A stretch of 64,000 nt of DNA from Amoebophrya sp. A120 (lineage: Eukaryota > Sar > Dinophyceae > Syndiniales > Amoebophryaceae), in the NCBI GenBank assembly GCA_905178155.1, contig CAJINV010000001.1:13590702-13654701 (forward strand), read 5' to 3'. Within the stretch, counting starts at the first letter, position 1, and each line of letters begins with the position of its first letter. The notes below the pieces were generated by a model. The model had not been told where the DNA came from. It was given only the letters and a program-made list of their open reading frames with translations, and searched no databases. The position numbers and the translations under genes were made by a program. Below are positions 31,617-41,663 of this stretch, piece by piece.

Positions 31617-33875
31617 ATGAACAAATTAATTGCAAATGATGCGATAAAAGACGCTCTTGGCCAAGAGGTCAGGCAGCGCGAGTTACACAAAATTGCTGAG
31701 CAAGCGGCGGTAGCAGCATCGCTGAAAGAATTAGCGAACGCTGAAAGGAAATCAAGCAAAAAGCCGATCGTCGCGCCACCACAAGCCGCATCTATCGCCC
31801 CTGCATCATCGAAGCGGAAATCACCTGAGTACTACATCTCTCTGATGGACGCTGTGGAGACAGAGTTAGTGTGTGTGGATGACTGGCACGAGGAGGCTCT
31901 AGAGGATTTCAGCGCAATCGTGCCGTCGTCTGGATTCGTGACTGCCGTCTCTTCACCAGCGTTGGAGCATAAATTCTCGACAACGCTATTCGGAGTTACG
32001 GGAATACTCGAGCACATGGAATTACGGAAAGAGGCGTTGATGAAACCGCTTGTCTCACTAATGTGCATGAACGCCTGGTCTGATGTATCGCTGTGTATCT
32101 CCAGTGCATGCAATTCTTCGCAAGGAGCAGCAGCTGGTTCTGTTACGTCGTCGAGTTCAATTTCATCGAGTGCAACGTCGTCAAGCGACGCCACGTCTGA
32201 CTCCATCGCTATCATATCGAAACCGGGAAACATAGTGCTCACGACTCCCACTCCGTCGATATCGAGTGTTTTACATTTTTACCAGCATGCAAAAGGAAAA
32301 GCTGCTAAGAATTACACGCCAGTTTCTGAAGAAGGTCTCAAGATCGATTTTACAATAAAGGCCGCAATCAGCGAGATTTTCGGTGCCTTCCCGCTTTCTG
32401 ACCAAGCAGCCCAGTTATTAGAATCGGCGACTGCGGACCACGCCAACTCCTCTATAACAGAGGGTACGTCGAGAAGCTATACATCGATCTTGTCGAAGGT
32501 GATCCCAGCCGTCGCTCGTGAATTTGGTTTCATTTTGTGGCCGATAACCACGGATGCCGAGGCATCGCTTCTGTTCGTGACGTTCGCACATGTTCACTCG
32601 GTCCACAGCGCCTACAATAATGAAGATTCGAATCGAATACGGTGGGGCGCTTTTTTACAATTGAGCGCGGCGATAAACGCCTTCAATTCCTCGAGAATCG
32701 AGTTAAGCGGCTACACCACGAAGAACAGAGGCGCTTTCTTCCAGAAGCTATGGAAAGGGTACATTTTATTTGTTTCTCGTGGCTAAAAGTTTGATGATGT
32801 CTTCTCTCAGCATAAATTATGGAACTTCGTCTCGAATCATCACATATTTCCATATCACAGGTTCAAAAAAGAAGCACACCATGGAGCCCCACTGGATGCA
32901 AAGTGGTGTCCGACGACCACCGAGATGCTCGACGCCTACACGACAGAATGGGAGCACTGGCAGCGACACCACAAGCACATGGTAGACAGCGACGGAGATT
33001 TCCAGAAGAAAGTCTTGAGAAACATGTCGTGCAACGATATAGATCTAGTTTTACGACTTCAAAAATTAGCAATAGTTGTCATAGCTTTCTTCTGTGTTAG
33101 GAGGAGCGACGAGGTCAGACTGTTGCGGTTGCGTGATGTAACAATCACCGCGTCACCAGGGTCGGGACCGCAGTACGCAATTTTCGTTTCTCAAGCAAAG
33201 AATGACCAGCTCTCATTCGGCTCAGAAGCCTGGGTGCCAACGCATTTCACAAGAATGATAGCCGATTACCAGCGATTTGCCCGCGCCTTCTTTGACATAG
33301 TACTAGGACAAAAAATGGCCCCCGACGATGCCTTTTTCTTCGTGATAGGGAATGCAAACATTAAAACCAGGGGTGCATTCAAATCTAGCAAAGATGGTAT
33401 TAGGAAAGACATCAAAGCCTTTTTTAGCTACGCCTTGTCAGGAACGGTTCCTGAAAAACCAATTTCGCTGCGCAAAGGAGGGGCAAAGCATTATATTGAA
33501 CATGATGTCTCACGACGTTTAGCTTATTATCAAGGCGGATGGAGGAACAGCTACTGTCTCGATGTGCACTACGCACCTATCTCGAGTATGGAACTAAGAC
33601 AGATGGTAAACAGACACTCGTCCAAAAGCTTAGAAACCTATGCGAATATCGCAAGCCTGAGGGCACTTGACCGCGCTCACACGATATACCTACACGATGA
33701 CGACGCGATCAAATTTTCGCGCGAGGTCGAGAAGGTGGCATGGGACAGAACTTCTTTAGAATCCTTCCAGGAGGAATGCCCTAGGCTTTTCTCTCACGCC
33801 ACGTGCAGCTCTTGCGATGCGGCAGTATACGGAAAAACTTTAGATTTTTTGTCAAAATGTGACGAAGATTCATAA
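31617..33875 (+). CDS. Tyrosine recombinase of the YR retrotransposon (2 exons)
   Basis: Exons 31617-32758 and 32861-33875 (GT-AG, phase 2) give 718 residues. The first ~250 residues are Ser/Ala-rich and not recognisable; a helical core-binding region follows. Catalytic region: CVRRSDEVRLLRLRDV (first Arg), SQAKND (Lys strand), ISLRKGGAKHYI (second Arg box), YQGGWRNSYCLDVHYAP (His/Trp position and nucleophilic Tyr). This follows the R-K-(H)xxR-H/W-Y order of phage-type integrases as found in DIRS elements. The box II histidine before LR is replaced by Ile-Ser. It would insert a circular or linear cDNA without target-site duplication. Ends with a Cys-rich tail (CSSCDAAVYGK). Confidence 0.88.
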
Positions 33876-34109
33876 TTAAAAATCTCACACCAAGCATGTA
33901 AACTTCAGCCACGCAGGCTTCTTGCACGACGTGATATGTTGTCCTTGTTTACAGCTACTGACACAGAGCGTCAGCAGTTCAGAGCGCAGGCGCGACGCAG
34001 AGAGAAATATATGCGGTAGCACACGGTGCAAATCAGATCCAAAATTTCATCACCACAAACAATCATTAGCCTAGTACTAGCAGCTCAGCCTCAGTTTACA
34101 GCAGAAATA

Positions 34110-34597
34110 ATGGAACGACCGCTAGGGCATTTGCCGGGATGGCGCTTCTGGTGCTTTGTGACCAAGGTGACCATCCAGAAATGCTGGTTGCTATTAAAGC
34201 GTCTCAGCACCGTACCGCAACTAATGGCACGCGCAGTCTATGATGACGATAGAATGCTCGTGGGCCATTTCTTCCGCAATTTCCGGTCCGCACAGCACTG
34301 GACCTTCCTGGCCAAGTTCTATACGACAACCATACTGCGCGTGATGGTACTTCTAGTTTTGATTCCATAATTTATATGCATCTTTAGGCACAGCGAAAGC
34401 CTTTCATTACCGGACTCTCATGATCAAAAATTCACAAGGTTCCGTATATTCTGATCGAAATCGGCATCATCAACGGGCAATCGCTGATGTACGCATGCAT
34501 TTCTTACGCAGTAGTCCAGCGGGCGGAATCTTGTCGGTATTTGTTGTCATTTCCAAAATTTCAGGGACAATTAATAGAAATCCACATATCCTTCTAG
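34110..34597 (+). CDS. Small unknown protein between YR and RT genes (2 exons)
   Basis: Exons 34110-34346 and 34439-34597 (GTACTT...CACAAG, phase 0) give 131 residues, MERPLGHLPGWRFWCF... through ...LIEIHISF. It is aromatic- and Leu-rich with hydrophobic stretches (VPYILIEIGIINGQ). No domain recognised. Position inside the element suggests an accessory gene. The exon choice rests only on the frame being open through both parts. Confidence 0.5.
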
Positions 34598-34613
34598 TAC
34601 CGAACGCAATAAA

Positions 34614-35243
34614 ATGGACCTAGGAAATCTCGGCTATTACGAGAAACTGCCGTTGCTTCGGCAGGCAAAGTCGATGCGGTCCATGATTGATGATTTGAGT
34701 ACGAAGGAGCAAAAAAATTCCACCTTTTCGCAAGTTGTCACTTCTTATCGCTGGTGCATGCGCAAAACCCTCCCCAAAAATTGCGATGCCAACGAGTTAC
34801 GCAGCACCTGCAACGTGCTGTTAGACACGCTGGAGGCAATTTGTGCCAAACAAAAATGTCAAGCAAAATTAGCGGAGGGGATGGCGTCTGCGATTGATTC
34901 GCTGTATAGCCACTTGTCGGAAATCTGGAATTATCCGGCCCAGGACGAGGTGATGATGGGACGCAAGTGGGCGTCTGTGCTCCTCGCGCGCCAGTTCGCC
35001 CACACCGCAGTGCAGATCTATCGCACCTACCACAAGCAGTCCTCAGCCGACATCGCGAATTTCTACAACAACGAGAAAAAGAAGTACAAAGAAGCCCGCC
35101 TGAAGCAGTTCAACTTGCGAAAAGAAGGAAAAGCTCTGCATGATGAGAAGAAGGAGGAATTCAAGAAGGAAGATTTGCAGAAACCGACTGTTATGGACTC
35201 GTCCGAGGACGATAGCTCATACCCGTCTTCGGATTCTGACTAA
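34614..35243 (+). CDS. Charged helical protein of the retroelement, function unknown
   Basis: Open frame of 209 residues, MDLGNLGYYEKLPLLRQ.... Mostly helical in composition, with a Lys/Glu-rich stretch (KKKYKEARLKQFNLRKEGKALHDEKKEEFKKEDLQ) whose two halves suggest a coiled coil, ending in an acidic Ser tail (SSEDDSSYPSSDSD). It might be a second Gag-like or accessory factor. Starts 17 bp after the preceding small gene and may be co-transcribed with it. Confidence 0.6.
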   Translation: MDLGNLGYYEKLPLLRQAKSMRSMIDDLSTKEQKNSTFSQVVTSYRWCMRKTLPKNCDANELRSTCNVLLDTLEAICAKQKCQAKLAEGMASAIDSLYSHLSEIWNYPAQDEVMMGRKWASVLLARQFAHTAVQIYRTYHKQSSADIANFYNNEKKKYKEARLKQFNLRKEGKALHDEKKEEFKKEDLQKPTVMDSSEDDSSYPSSDSD

Positions 35244-35273
35244 ACAACTTTAAAAAAATTTTTTCTTCAGTTG

Positions 35274-35625
35274 TCTTGGACGGATCGTCGGGTCGCAGAT
35301 CGCAGTACGCAACTTCGTCCAGACTAACGGACGACTAATCGCACGCGCCTTGGCTCGATACCTGGAACTGAACCCGGAGCCGTATAATGTTACCTTTCTT
35401 TCCTTTTCGCGCAATGGCACATGTTTTTTGTTTGCATCATGATGATACTGGCATGACAAAAATACTTTATACCACTCGACCAGGTTAGATGACGACTTGC
35501 CACCGAGCAGACACACATCCTCATCGGAAGACGAGCGAGTGGATTCATCATCGGATGATGATTCCGATGCAGAGGTCGTGAACCCGCAAGAAGCCCTTGA
35601 TGTAGTCCACCAGCACTTAGACTGA
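35274..35625 (+). CDS. Orphan exons of a small acidic-tailed protein in the retroelement
   Basis: Two protein-like segments follow an AG at 35270: RIVGSQIAVRNFVQTNGRLI and onward (to 35381), then LDDDLPPSRHTSSSEDERVD and onward ending VHQHLD-stop (35484-35625). GT at 35382 and AG at 35483 join them in frame. I could not connect the first exon to the previous frame, whose stop is at 35243, so the start is unknown. The acidic Ser-rich tail resembles that of the preceding protein; the two could be alternative ends of one gene. Confidence 0.4.
35383..35471. mobile_element. Possible small introner relic inside the retroelement
   Basis: Begins TATAATGT, ends ACTTTATA, and carries GCATGACAAA at 35451, the motif shared by the introner elements elsewhere. 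Repeats are only about 8 bp and no direct repeat is visible; weak. Confidence 0.3.
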
Positions 35626-35896
35626 TGTGTGCCAATCTCATCGTGAATTTCAAAAATTTTTTTCATCTTGTAGAAACACTTGATTCAACAAGAACGGAAA
35701 ATAGATAGACAAAAACACAGACGACAGAGGACCACGACAGCACGATTGTTCTTCTTTCGTTTTGATCACAATCTGTGCAAGGGCACCGGTTCTTTCAGTA
35801 CTTTGTTGCGTCTTTTCCAATAGTCAGTGTCATTTTGATTTCGTCGTCCGATCCCGCTAACGTCGATTCCAATAAGCTTCTCACACAGTTTCACAG

Positions 35897-36190
35897 ATGT
35901 CGTATACACATGTTTGGTTTGTGAGTGGGCGCAGGTGGCCTCACGAGCGAATATGTTATTTTCAGAAACTGGAGAGAATTGAGCGTAATTTCATGCGCAA
36001 ACTGAGGGGATGCTCAGATGAGATTTTATGTGAAATACAATCAAACTGGCTACAAAAAAATGCGAACCTCCTCTCCACGTCCTCCGCGGACGCACATGAA
36101 GGCCTAGCGGCAGCATGCGCAGACGCAAAATGTCATTTATCTAGGTTTCGGATTTTTGATCTGATCGAAAATGAACGAAAAATGAGATAA
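35897..36190 (+). CDS. Short ORF immediately upstream of the RT gene
   Basis: 97-residue frame that ends 4 bp before the RT start. A 45-nt GT-AG intron (35921-35965, GTGAGT...TTTTCAG) would give MSYTHVWF joined to KLERIERNFMRKL; the frame is open with or without splicing because 45 is a multiple of three. Helical, charged C-terminus (FDLIENERKMR). Unknown; could be an N-terminal piece of the polymerase gene. Confidence 0.4.
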   Translation: MSYTHVWFVSGRRWPHERICYFQKLERIERNFMRKLRGCSDEILCEIQSNWLQKNANLLSTSSADAHEGLAAACADAKCHLSRFRIFDLIENERKMR

Positions 36191-36194
36191 AAAG

Positions 36195-39100
36195 ATGCGT
36201 TCGTCACCTCTCGTTATGTTTTGCGGGGTGCAAATAGGCCGCTCAGCGGCATCGCTGCGCGCACAAGATGCTCAGGACAGGAGAGCGACAAAAAGACACA
36301 AATCGCAGCACGCCTCCTTCTGCGGAGCCCAAATAGGAAAGCCACCAAAAGTAGCGGAGCCGGCACAAGAAATTCATCACTGGATAGCACAAGAAAATGC
36401 GGCATCCAACATGAAAGATAAGCCGAGGCCATGCAAGAAGGATCTGCAGAAAGAATATGACGCGTGCTGGGACGACCCCTCGCTGATCTTTCCACAGGAA
36501 GCAGTGGTGACATGGGACAGCTACCTACCGCAGCCGGGAAAAGCGCCACGAAGCCACCAGTGCGACATCGACACCGTAGACCTGTCACGCCTGTTTACAT
36601 GCGGGAATGAGTTCGGCGACCCGTTTAATTTCGCGCCGTACTCCCCCTTCAAAAATGAAGACTACGAGAAGGCGGGTGCACCTCTGACACGAGCAGCAGT
36701 TAGAAAACTGCTGCAAGACCAAGAGGGCCCGAACGACAGGTGGCGCAAAGCAGAGGACGATCAGGCTTTCGCGGGTCTAACGATAAATCCAGAAGAATGC
36801 GTACGGTTTGGACTACAGCCAGAAGTTTTGCTGAAAGCCTGCACGGGGATAAAGTTCCAACAGATCGCAGAGCACCTGGACCCGATAGTATGCGAGAATT
36901 ACCCGGCGGCCAAGCAGAACCCGGAAGTCTACAATAACGAGTTCAAGCGCTTCTTCGAGTGCAAAAAGATCATCCTATACGATGTGAAATCAGAAAAGAA
37001 CGACAAAGGCGAAGATGTGGAAGTGTGCGACTACCCCAGCGACTTGACGTGCGTGCCAGGAAATCTGCTGTTCCAACGCGACGACAAGATTAGGGTAATC
37101 AGTGACTACAGCAGCGAGTGGGCCCTGATAAACCAGTCCATTTTTTCCACCGAGGTAAACTACAAGACCTACTGGGATATGTTTCTGCTGCTGAAGCCGA
37201 ACTCAGTCGGGAGTGGTATCGACTTCATGGACTCCTTCGGCCACTGGTTGGTGCACGCACGTTTTCGCCGCATGCTTGGAATAAATCTCGAAGGGACAGT
37301 ACAAAAAGGAGGACATTTGTACTGTCCTTTTGGCATCGGTATCTCGTGAAAACATTTTTTAACGGATCAGCGAAAATTCTCACAGGCTCCACTATAAACC
37401 TAGCCAGATGCATGTGGTTTTTTGTCGTGCATCAATCCGAAAAAACTGTTTTCACACGCATACCGAGACCAGCACCGGGTGAGAACGATTTCTTCGTGAA
37501 AGCTTTTCTCGCTGCAGCGAAGAGAAACGGAGTATCGTCGCCAGCACTCGACTACGTAGACGACGTGAGATTTATAACCAGCCCGGTCGACGGCAAACCA
37601 CACTTCGATAAAGCCAAGTTCGACCTAGACCGAGCAGTGTACATCCTAACCCGCATGGGCATCAAGATTCACCACAAGGAATCAAAGCTAATACAGCCGT
37701 CAACAATTTTCCCCTGGCTGGGAAACGTTTTCAACACCGACCCGAGGTCGTACAACATCATGCTCGAGCCTAAAAGACGCAAAGAATACCTGCAAGCAGT
37801 GCGAGACTTCAAGCAGGCAGGCAGAAACAAAGAAGCGAAAGCCAGAGACGTAGCCAGCATCAAAGGAAAATTAGGTTCCTGCGCGCTTATCCACCCACGC
37901 GGGCCATTGGACGAGCTGAACAAGTTGCTGGTAGCTTCAACAGCACCGAAGCAGTGGGCGAAGCTGAACAGGCAGTTCAACCCGCCAGTCGAAATCTCGG
38001 ACGCCGCTTTCGAAGACTTGGATTTGTGGGAAGACCTGCTGTCGACCGACCACACAAGACAAATGTTCTTCAACGGCGAGCAGACTTTTATTTGGTCTCA
38101 CGAAGTCTTGGCCTTCGGAAAAGCCTTTTTCGCGTCTTTGGGACCAGAGCTGTTTATCGGTGTCTACATGGACGCTGCAAAAGGCGACATCGAGAACTGC
38201 GAAGACCGAAGAAACAGAGGCTGGGGCGGCACCGTAGCGGAGCACTATTTCCATGGACTCTTCGACGAAAAAGTGCCAGGTAGTTTTGATTTGTTTTTTC
38301 TGGTTTTCACATATACTTGTTGATGTTACATCAAATCTACAAGAATAAAATTCCTTCTATTTCCCACCATCAGATACTGCCAGCATCAACGAGTTAGAGG
38401 CCTTGGCAGTTCAGCACGTGCTAGACGCAGCCAGGGAGAAGTTAGGAGACGCATATTTTCACCAGAAAATAATCCTGATCAAGACCGACAATCCAACGGC
38501 AAAAAGAACCACGAACAAGGGCTCCGCGGCTACGCCGATTCTCAAGAACGTGACGAAAAGCTTGACATCCTTCGCATCCAGCACAGGCACAGAAATAGTC
38601 GCGGCCAAGATCGCGGGCGAAGTGAACATAATCGCCGACGCCCTGTCACGCCACGAAGAGCATTTATTTGCGTTTAAAGATCCCTTTCCGGATAAAACTT
38701 TGTGTAAGCGCTCGTGGAACATTGTGATGCGCGAGATACCGGGTCTGAATGTCGACTGTTTTGCAGATCACCACAACTGGCGTTTCCCGGAATACTACAC
38801 GGCACACAGTCATCCGTTCGATAACTTCGACTTGTTTTATAACAAGCGTTCCTGGTGGTTCCCACCAATACACCTCGCAATAGTAACAGCTCGCTTCCTC
38901 GCCAACTTCCAAAAAATTCCAGTAGCTCAAAGACCACGTTTTGCACTGATGCTGCCGATGATCAACCCCATGTTCTACGACCTGGCGTCCAACTTCGTAC
39001 AGTTCTGCACGTACAAGAAGGGTTCCAAGGTATTTTGCACAGCGCAGTGCCCACTCGTATACGGAGCACACGAAGATTGGACGTTGTTGTTGTCTGTGCA

Positions 39101-39707
39101 TCTACACGACTGGGGTAGAGACAGAGAAAAAACAGAAATAGGCGCACAAGTTACAAAAATTTTACGCAAGCCTTACTTTCGTCAATTTCCCGAGCTCGCT
39201 AGGAGCAAGTTAAGAATTATGGATATTTGTTATGCGCGCGAGAGGTTTATAGTCCACATCACATGCTGCGTCCCGTGCAAACCCAGCGGTTTGGCGGCAC
39301 AGTTGTTTGCAAAATATCCGAAGGCAAACCGCTATGGAGAGCCGTTTTCTGCGAAACCACTAGGAGGATATGAAGTGATAGGAAAAATTGTCAATATTTA
39401 CGCTATGGTCTGGCCAGGAAAACCCGTTCTCAACAGAGTCCCACGACCATCAGATGTAGTACCGGTAGAAGCATTTACAGCAGATGACTCAGCAGAAGCT
39501 CGCCTTTTTCGTTTCAAAAACGCGTTGTACGACTTTATTTTGTCAATCATAGACGAGACAGAATCAGTAGCAATCCCGCTCAGAATTGGACAAGGCTCAT
39601 GCGCAGGCGGACAAAAAGAATACTGCGCAGTGATCGCCAAAGCCATCGACGTCGCATTTCGAAACAATGTTGACGTCAGTATTTATGAGAAGCCGTGCGC
39701 TCTATAA
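36195..39707 (+). CDS. Reverse transcriptase-RNase H protein of the YR retrotransposon (3 exons)
   Basis: Exons 36195-37338, 37371-38279 and 38374-39707 give 1128 residues in one frame. RT motifs: KIRVISDYSS near 297, GSGIDFMDSFGHW, YCPFGIAKILTG (created by splicing the 32-nt intron 37339-37370) and LDYVDDVRF near 440 with the catalytic YVDD. RNase H: VYMDAAKG, INELEALAV, IKTDNPTA and NIIADALSR supply the D-E-D-D residues. After RNase H is a domain with VDCFADHHNWRFPEYY and WWFPPIHLAI, the pattern seen after RNase H in DIRS-like polyproteins. Start is uncertain; two CGxQIG(R/K) repeats lie near the N-terminus. All catalytic residues are intact. Confidence 0.9.
37339..37370 (+). other. 32-nt GT-AG intron inside the RT palm region
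   Basis: GTATCT...ATCAG. Without removal the frame stops at TGA after GIGIS; with it PFGIAKILTG is restored, the expected PFG motif context. It interrupts the most conserved part of the polymerase, so splicing or a frameshift is obligatory for activity. Confidence 0.75.
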
Positions 39708-40075
39708 TATCAAACACACACATCTTACCTTGGGATACTCTGGAATTAGCGCCCAGACTACATGTTTGTAGCATGTGCTCTGTTCTAGTCCTATCTGGAA
39801 AACTCAGATCACTTCAAGATCAAGACCTCGTGGGTCTCTCGGTCTAGATCGCGTGTGTGTGTGTCGGGTACTGAGCTTGTACGGTCGCTCAGCAAAATAA
39901 TTACGAAACCTTTTCTCTACGACAACAATTTAGATCGTCTTACAGTCACGCGTGAGAGCGTTTGCGATTTGTGTAGAAACATTTTTTTGGATTACCTTTA
40001 GTACACTATTTATTTTCCATTGATACTGATTCCTTTGTTACACAAGACAAAACTGCATTAGCCAACGAGTGCGGA
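39708..40075. other. Spacer, presumed right flank of the retroelement
   Basis: 0.37 kb after the RT stop, with a GTGTGTGTGTG tract near 39852. No terminal repeat copy was recognised by comparison with 28042-29632. Confidence 0.45.
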
Positions 40076-41280
40076 ATGAGATGCCACCAGCGGGGAGCAA
40101 AGATCTTTCCTGCTAGCGCTATGGTTTCGAAGATTTTTACGACGTGTCAGGAAAACGCAAATGAAACGGACCAAGACACACCATCCAAGTTATCAGACGC
40201 GTGTTCTTTTCCGGTATACTATGTGACGGCGGCGAGTTCGCGGAATTCTTCAGTCAACCCTTGCCGTTCTTCCGATGCATCGACCAGGTCGCGCGGGAGT
40301 TCCGCGGCGGCCCCAAACGACCGGCCTCTGGGGGCTCTAGTGGAGACAGCCAAAAGGGCCGCGCAGATTCGGGGCCGCAGCCTGGTGGAAGTCTACGAGT
40401 GCGCCGGGCAGGTGGCGAAGTCTTCCCGGGTCGATGGTTCGCTACGCCGGGAGCTGCGTCGTGCCCACTCCGCCCCCGGGCGACGCCGCCTACAGGCGGC
40501 AGCGCCGGCGCCGGGGCTTTGCCGCAGCGCGGCCCCCCGGGCAGCCCGCGGGCTTCCCTGTCGCCCCAGGGGCCGCCCACCAGCTGCAGGGATATGGCGC
40601 CACTGCGCGCGCGGCGCGGGGGATGATCGCGGAAAAAGGCTCCCGGAAAGTCCGGGAGGAAGAAGCGCGGGGGCGCGGCAAGCAGCTGGCTAACACTGAG
40701 CGCGGGCGGGGCGCCCCCGCGTGCGCTGCCGTTTGCCGGGGAGAATGCCCGGGCGGGCGGGAACTTGCCGCGCCGCCCCCGGTGTGGGGTGCGCCGCTAT
40801 TCGGGGCCTGCCGTACGCCGGGGCGGCGGCAGTCTGCCGGCCCCGCGCGCCGGCTTGCGCGCCCGCTTGTTGTTGCGGGCGGCTGCGGCGTGCTGCGCGG
40901 CGCCCATGTGGGCGACAGGCCCCGGGCACTGTAGGCGCGCCGCGCTCGTAGCGCCGCCGCGCTTGGGGATCGGGCCGGGCCCCTCCCTTGTCGTGCAGCG
41001 GGCGCTCCTGGTCTGTAGTGCGGCGCCTTTGCGGCCGGCCGGCCTCGGTGATTTCGGGCGCGCGCACTTCGTTGGCGTCGTCGCACTTGTTCCGCCGACG
41101 GCCAATTGCCTGCCCGCTGAAATAGCTCGGCGCCGCCGTGGGGCCTCATTTGTAAGTAACTGCTTCAAGGGTTTTGGGCCAGTACAAAGTGCGGCCGTTC
41201 TCGAGTATGGCGCAGCTGGCAAGTTTGGCTGCTTTGCGCAAAGCGGTGTCCCTGTTCCAAATTTCAAGCAAGTAGCGAGC
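40076..41280. other. Very GC-rich island of unknown nature
   Basis: From about 40255 to 41170 GC content jumps far above the surroundings and long frames open on both strands, mostly Arg/Pro/Ala. A + frame from 40076 has one stretch that reads like a folded helix (SLVEVYECAGQVAKSSRVDG, then SLRRELRRA), and another + frame continues as GMIAEKGSRKVREEEARGRG, so a frameshifted gene relic is possible. The first stretch recalls, weakly, helices of some LINE gag proteins. Nothing firm; the other frames are composition artefacts. Confidence 0.35.
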
Positions 41281-41663
41281 TGATCCGTCTGAGTATACAT
41301 AGATCGTGTTGCGTTTCGGCAGTTTTTCCCAACCGATCTTGCCTAGGCCATTTGCTGAAGATCATGTGCTGTCGTTTACTGAACTCGCGATCTTGTAATG
41401 TTATTTGCCTCTTGTGACCGGTTACAGTATCGAAAAAGCGATGGGCGTTCTGAAACCGAGAAATCAAAGCAGGACATACGACGTTTTCGCACTAGCATAT
41501 CCTCTATGCACGCTGCTTTTTCTACGAATTTTTACCTCTCATCTGAAGAACCGCTCGTGTCTTCCTTTCTCGACGCACCTCCTTTTGTTTCTAATCCTAT
41601 TGACGCCGGTTACCTGGCAGCACTGACATTGTTCTCTATCAAACCATTCGTTTGAGGGCATTC
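41281..41663. other. Spacer upstream of the fusion gene
   Basis: 0.38 kb; composition returns to normal. Presumed promoter and 5' leader; nothing specific seen. Confidence 0.5.

Larger units (their letters stand above)
29633..39707 (+). mobile_element. DIRS-type (tyrosine-recombinase) retrotransposon, coding core
   Basis: Gag-like, tyrosine recombinase, three or four small ORFs and RT-RNase H genes follow each other on one strand over about 10 kb with no other integrase. That combination defines YR retrotransposons. The order gag, YR, RT-RH differs from Dictyostelium DIRS-1 and PAT (YR last) and recalls the trypanosomatid VIPER order. All three main genes reconstruct as full-length open frames with intact catalytic motifs, so the copy looks recent. 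Terminal repeats and internal complementary regions could not be identified; true ends lie somewhere outside the coordinates given, and 28630-29350 may belong to it. Confidence 0.8.

Noticed and set aside
28042-40075. Long terminal repeats or terminal inverted repeats of the retrotransposon
   Set aside because: Short similarities between the two flanks were no better than chance; ends left undefined.
40490-41149. 219-residue frame on the minus strand
   Set aside because: Arg/Pro/Ala composition from the GC-rich island; competing frames of similar length overlap on the other strand.
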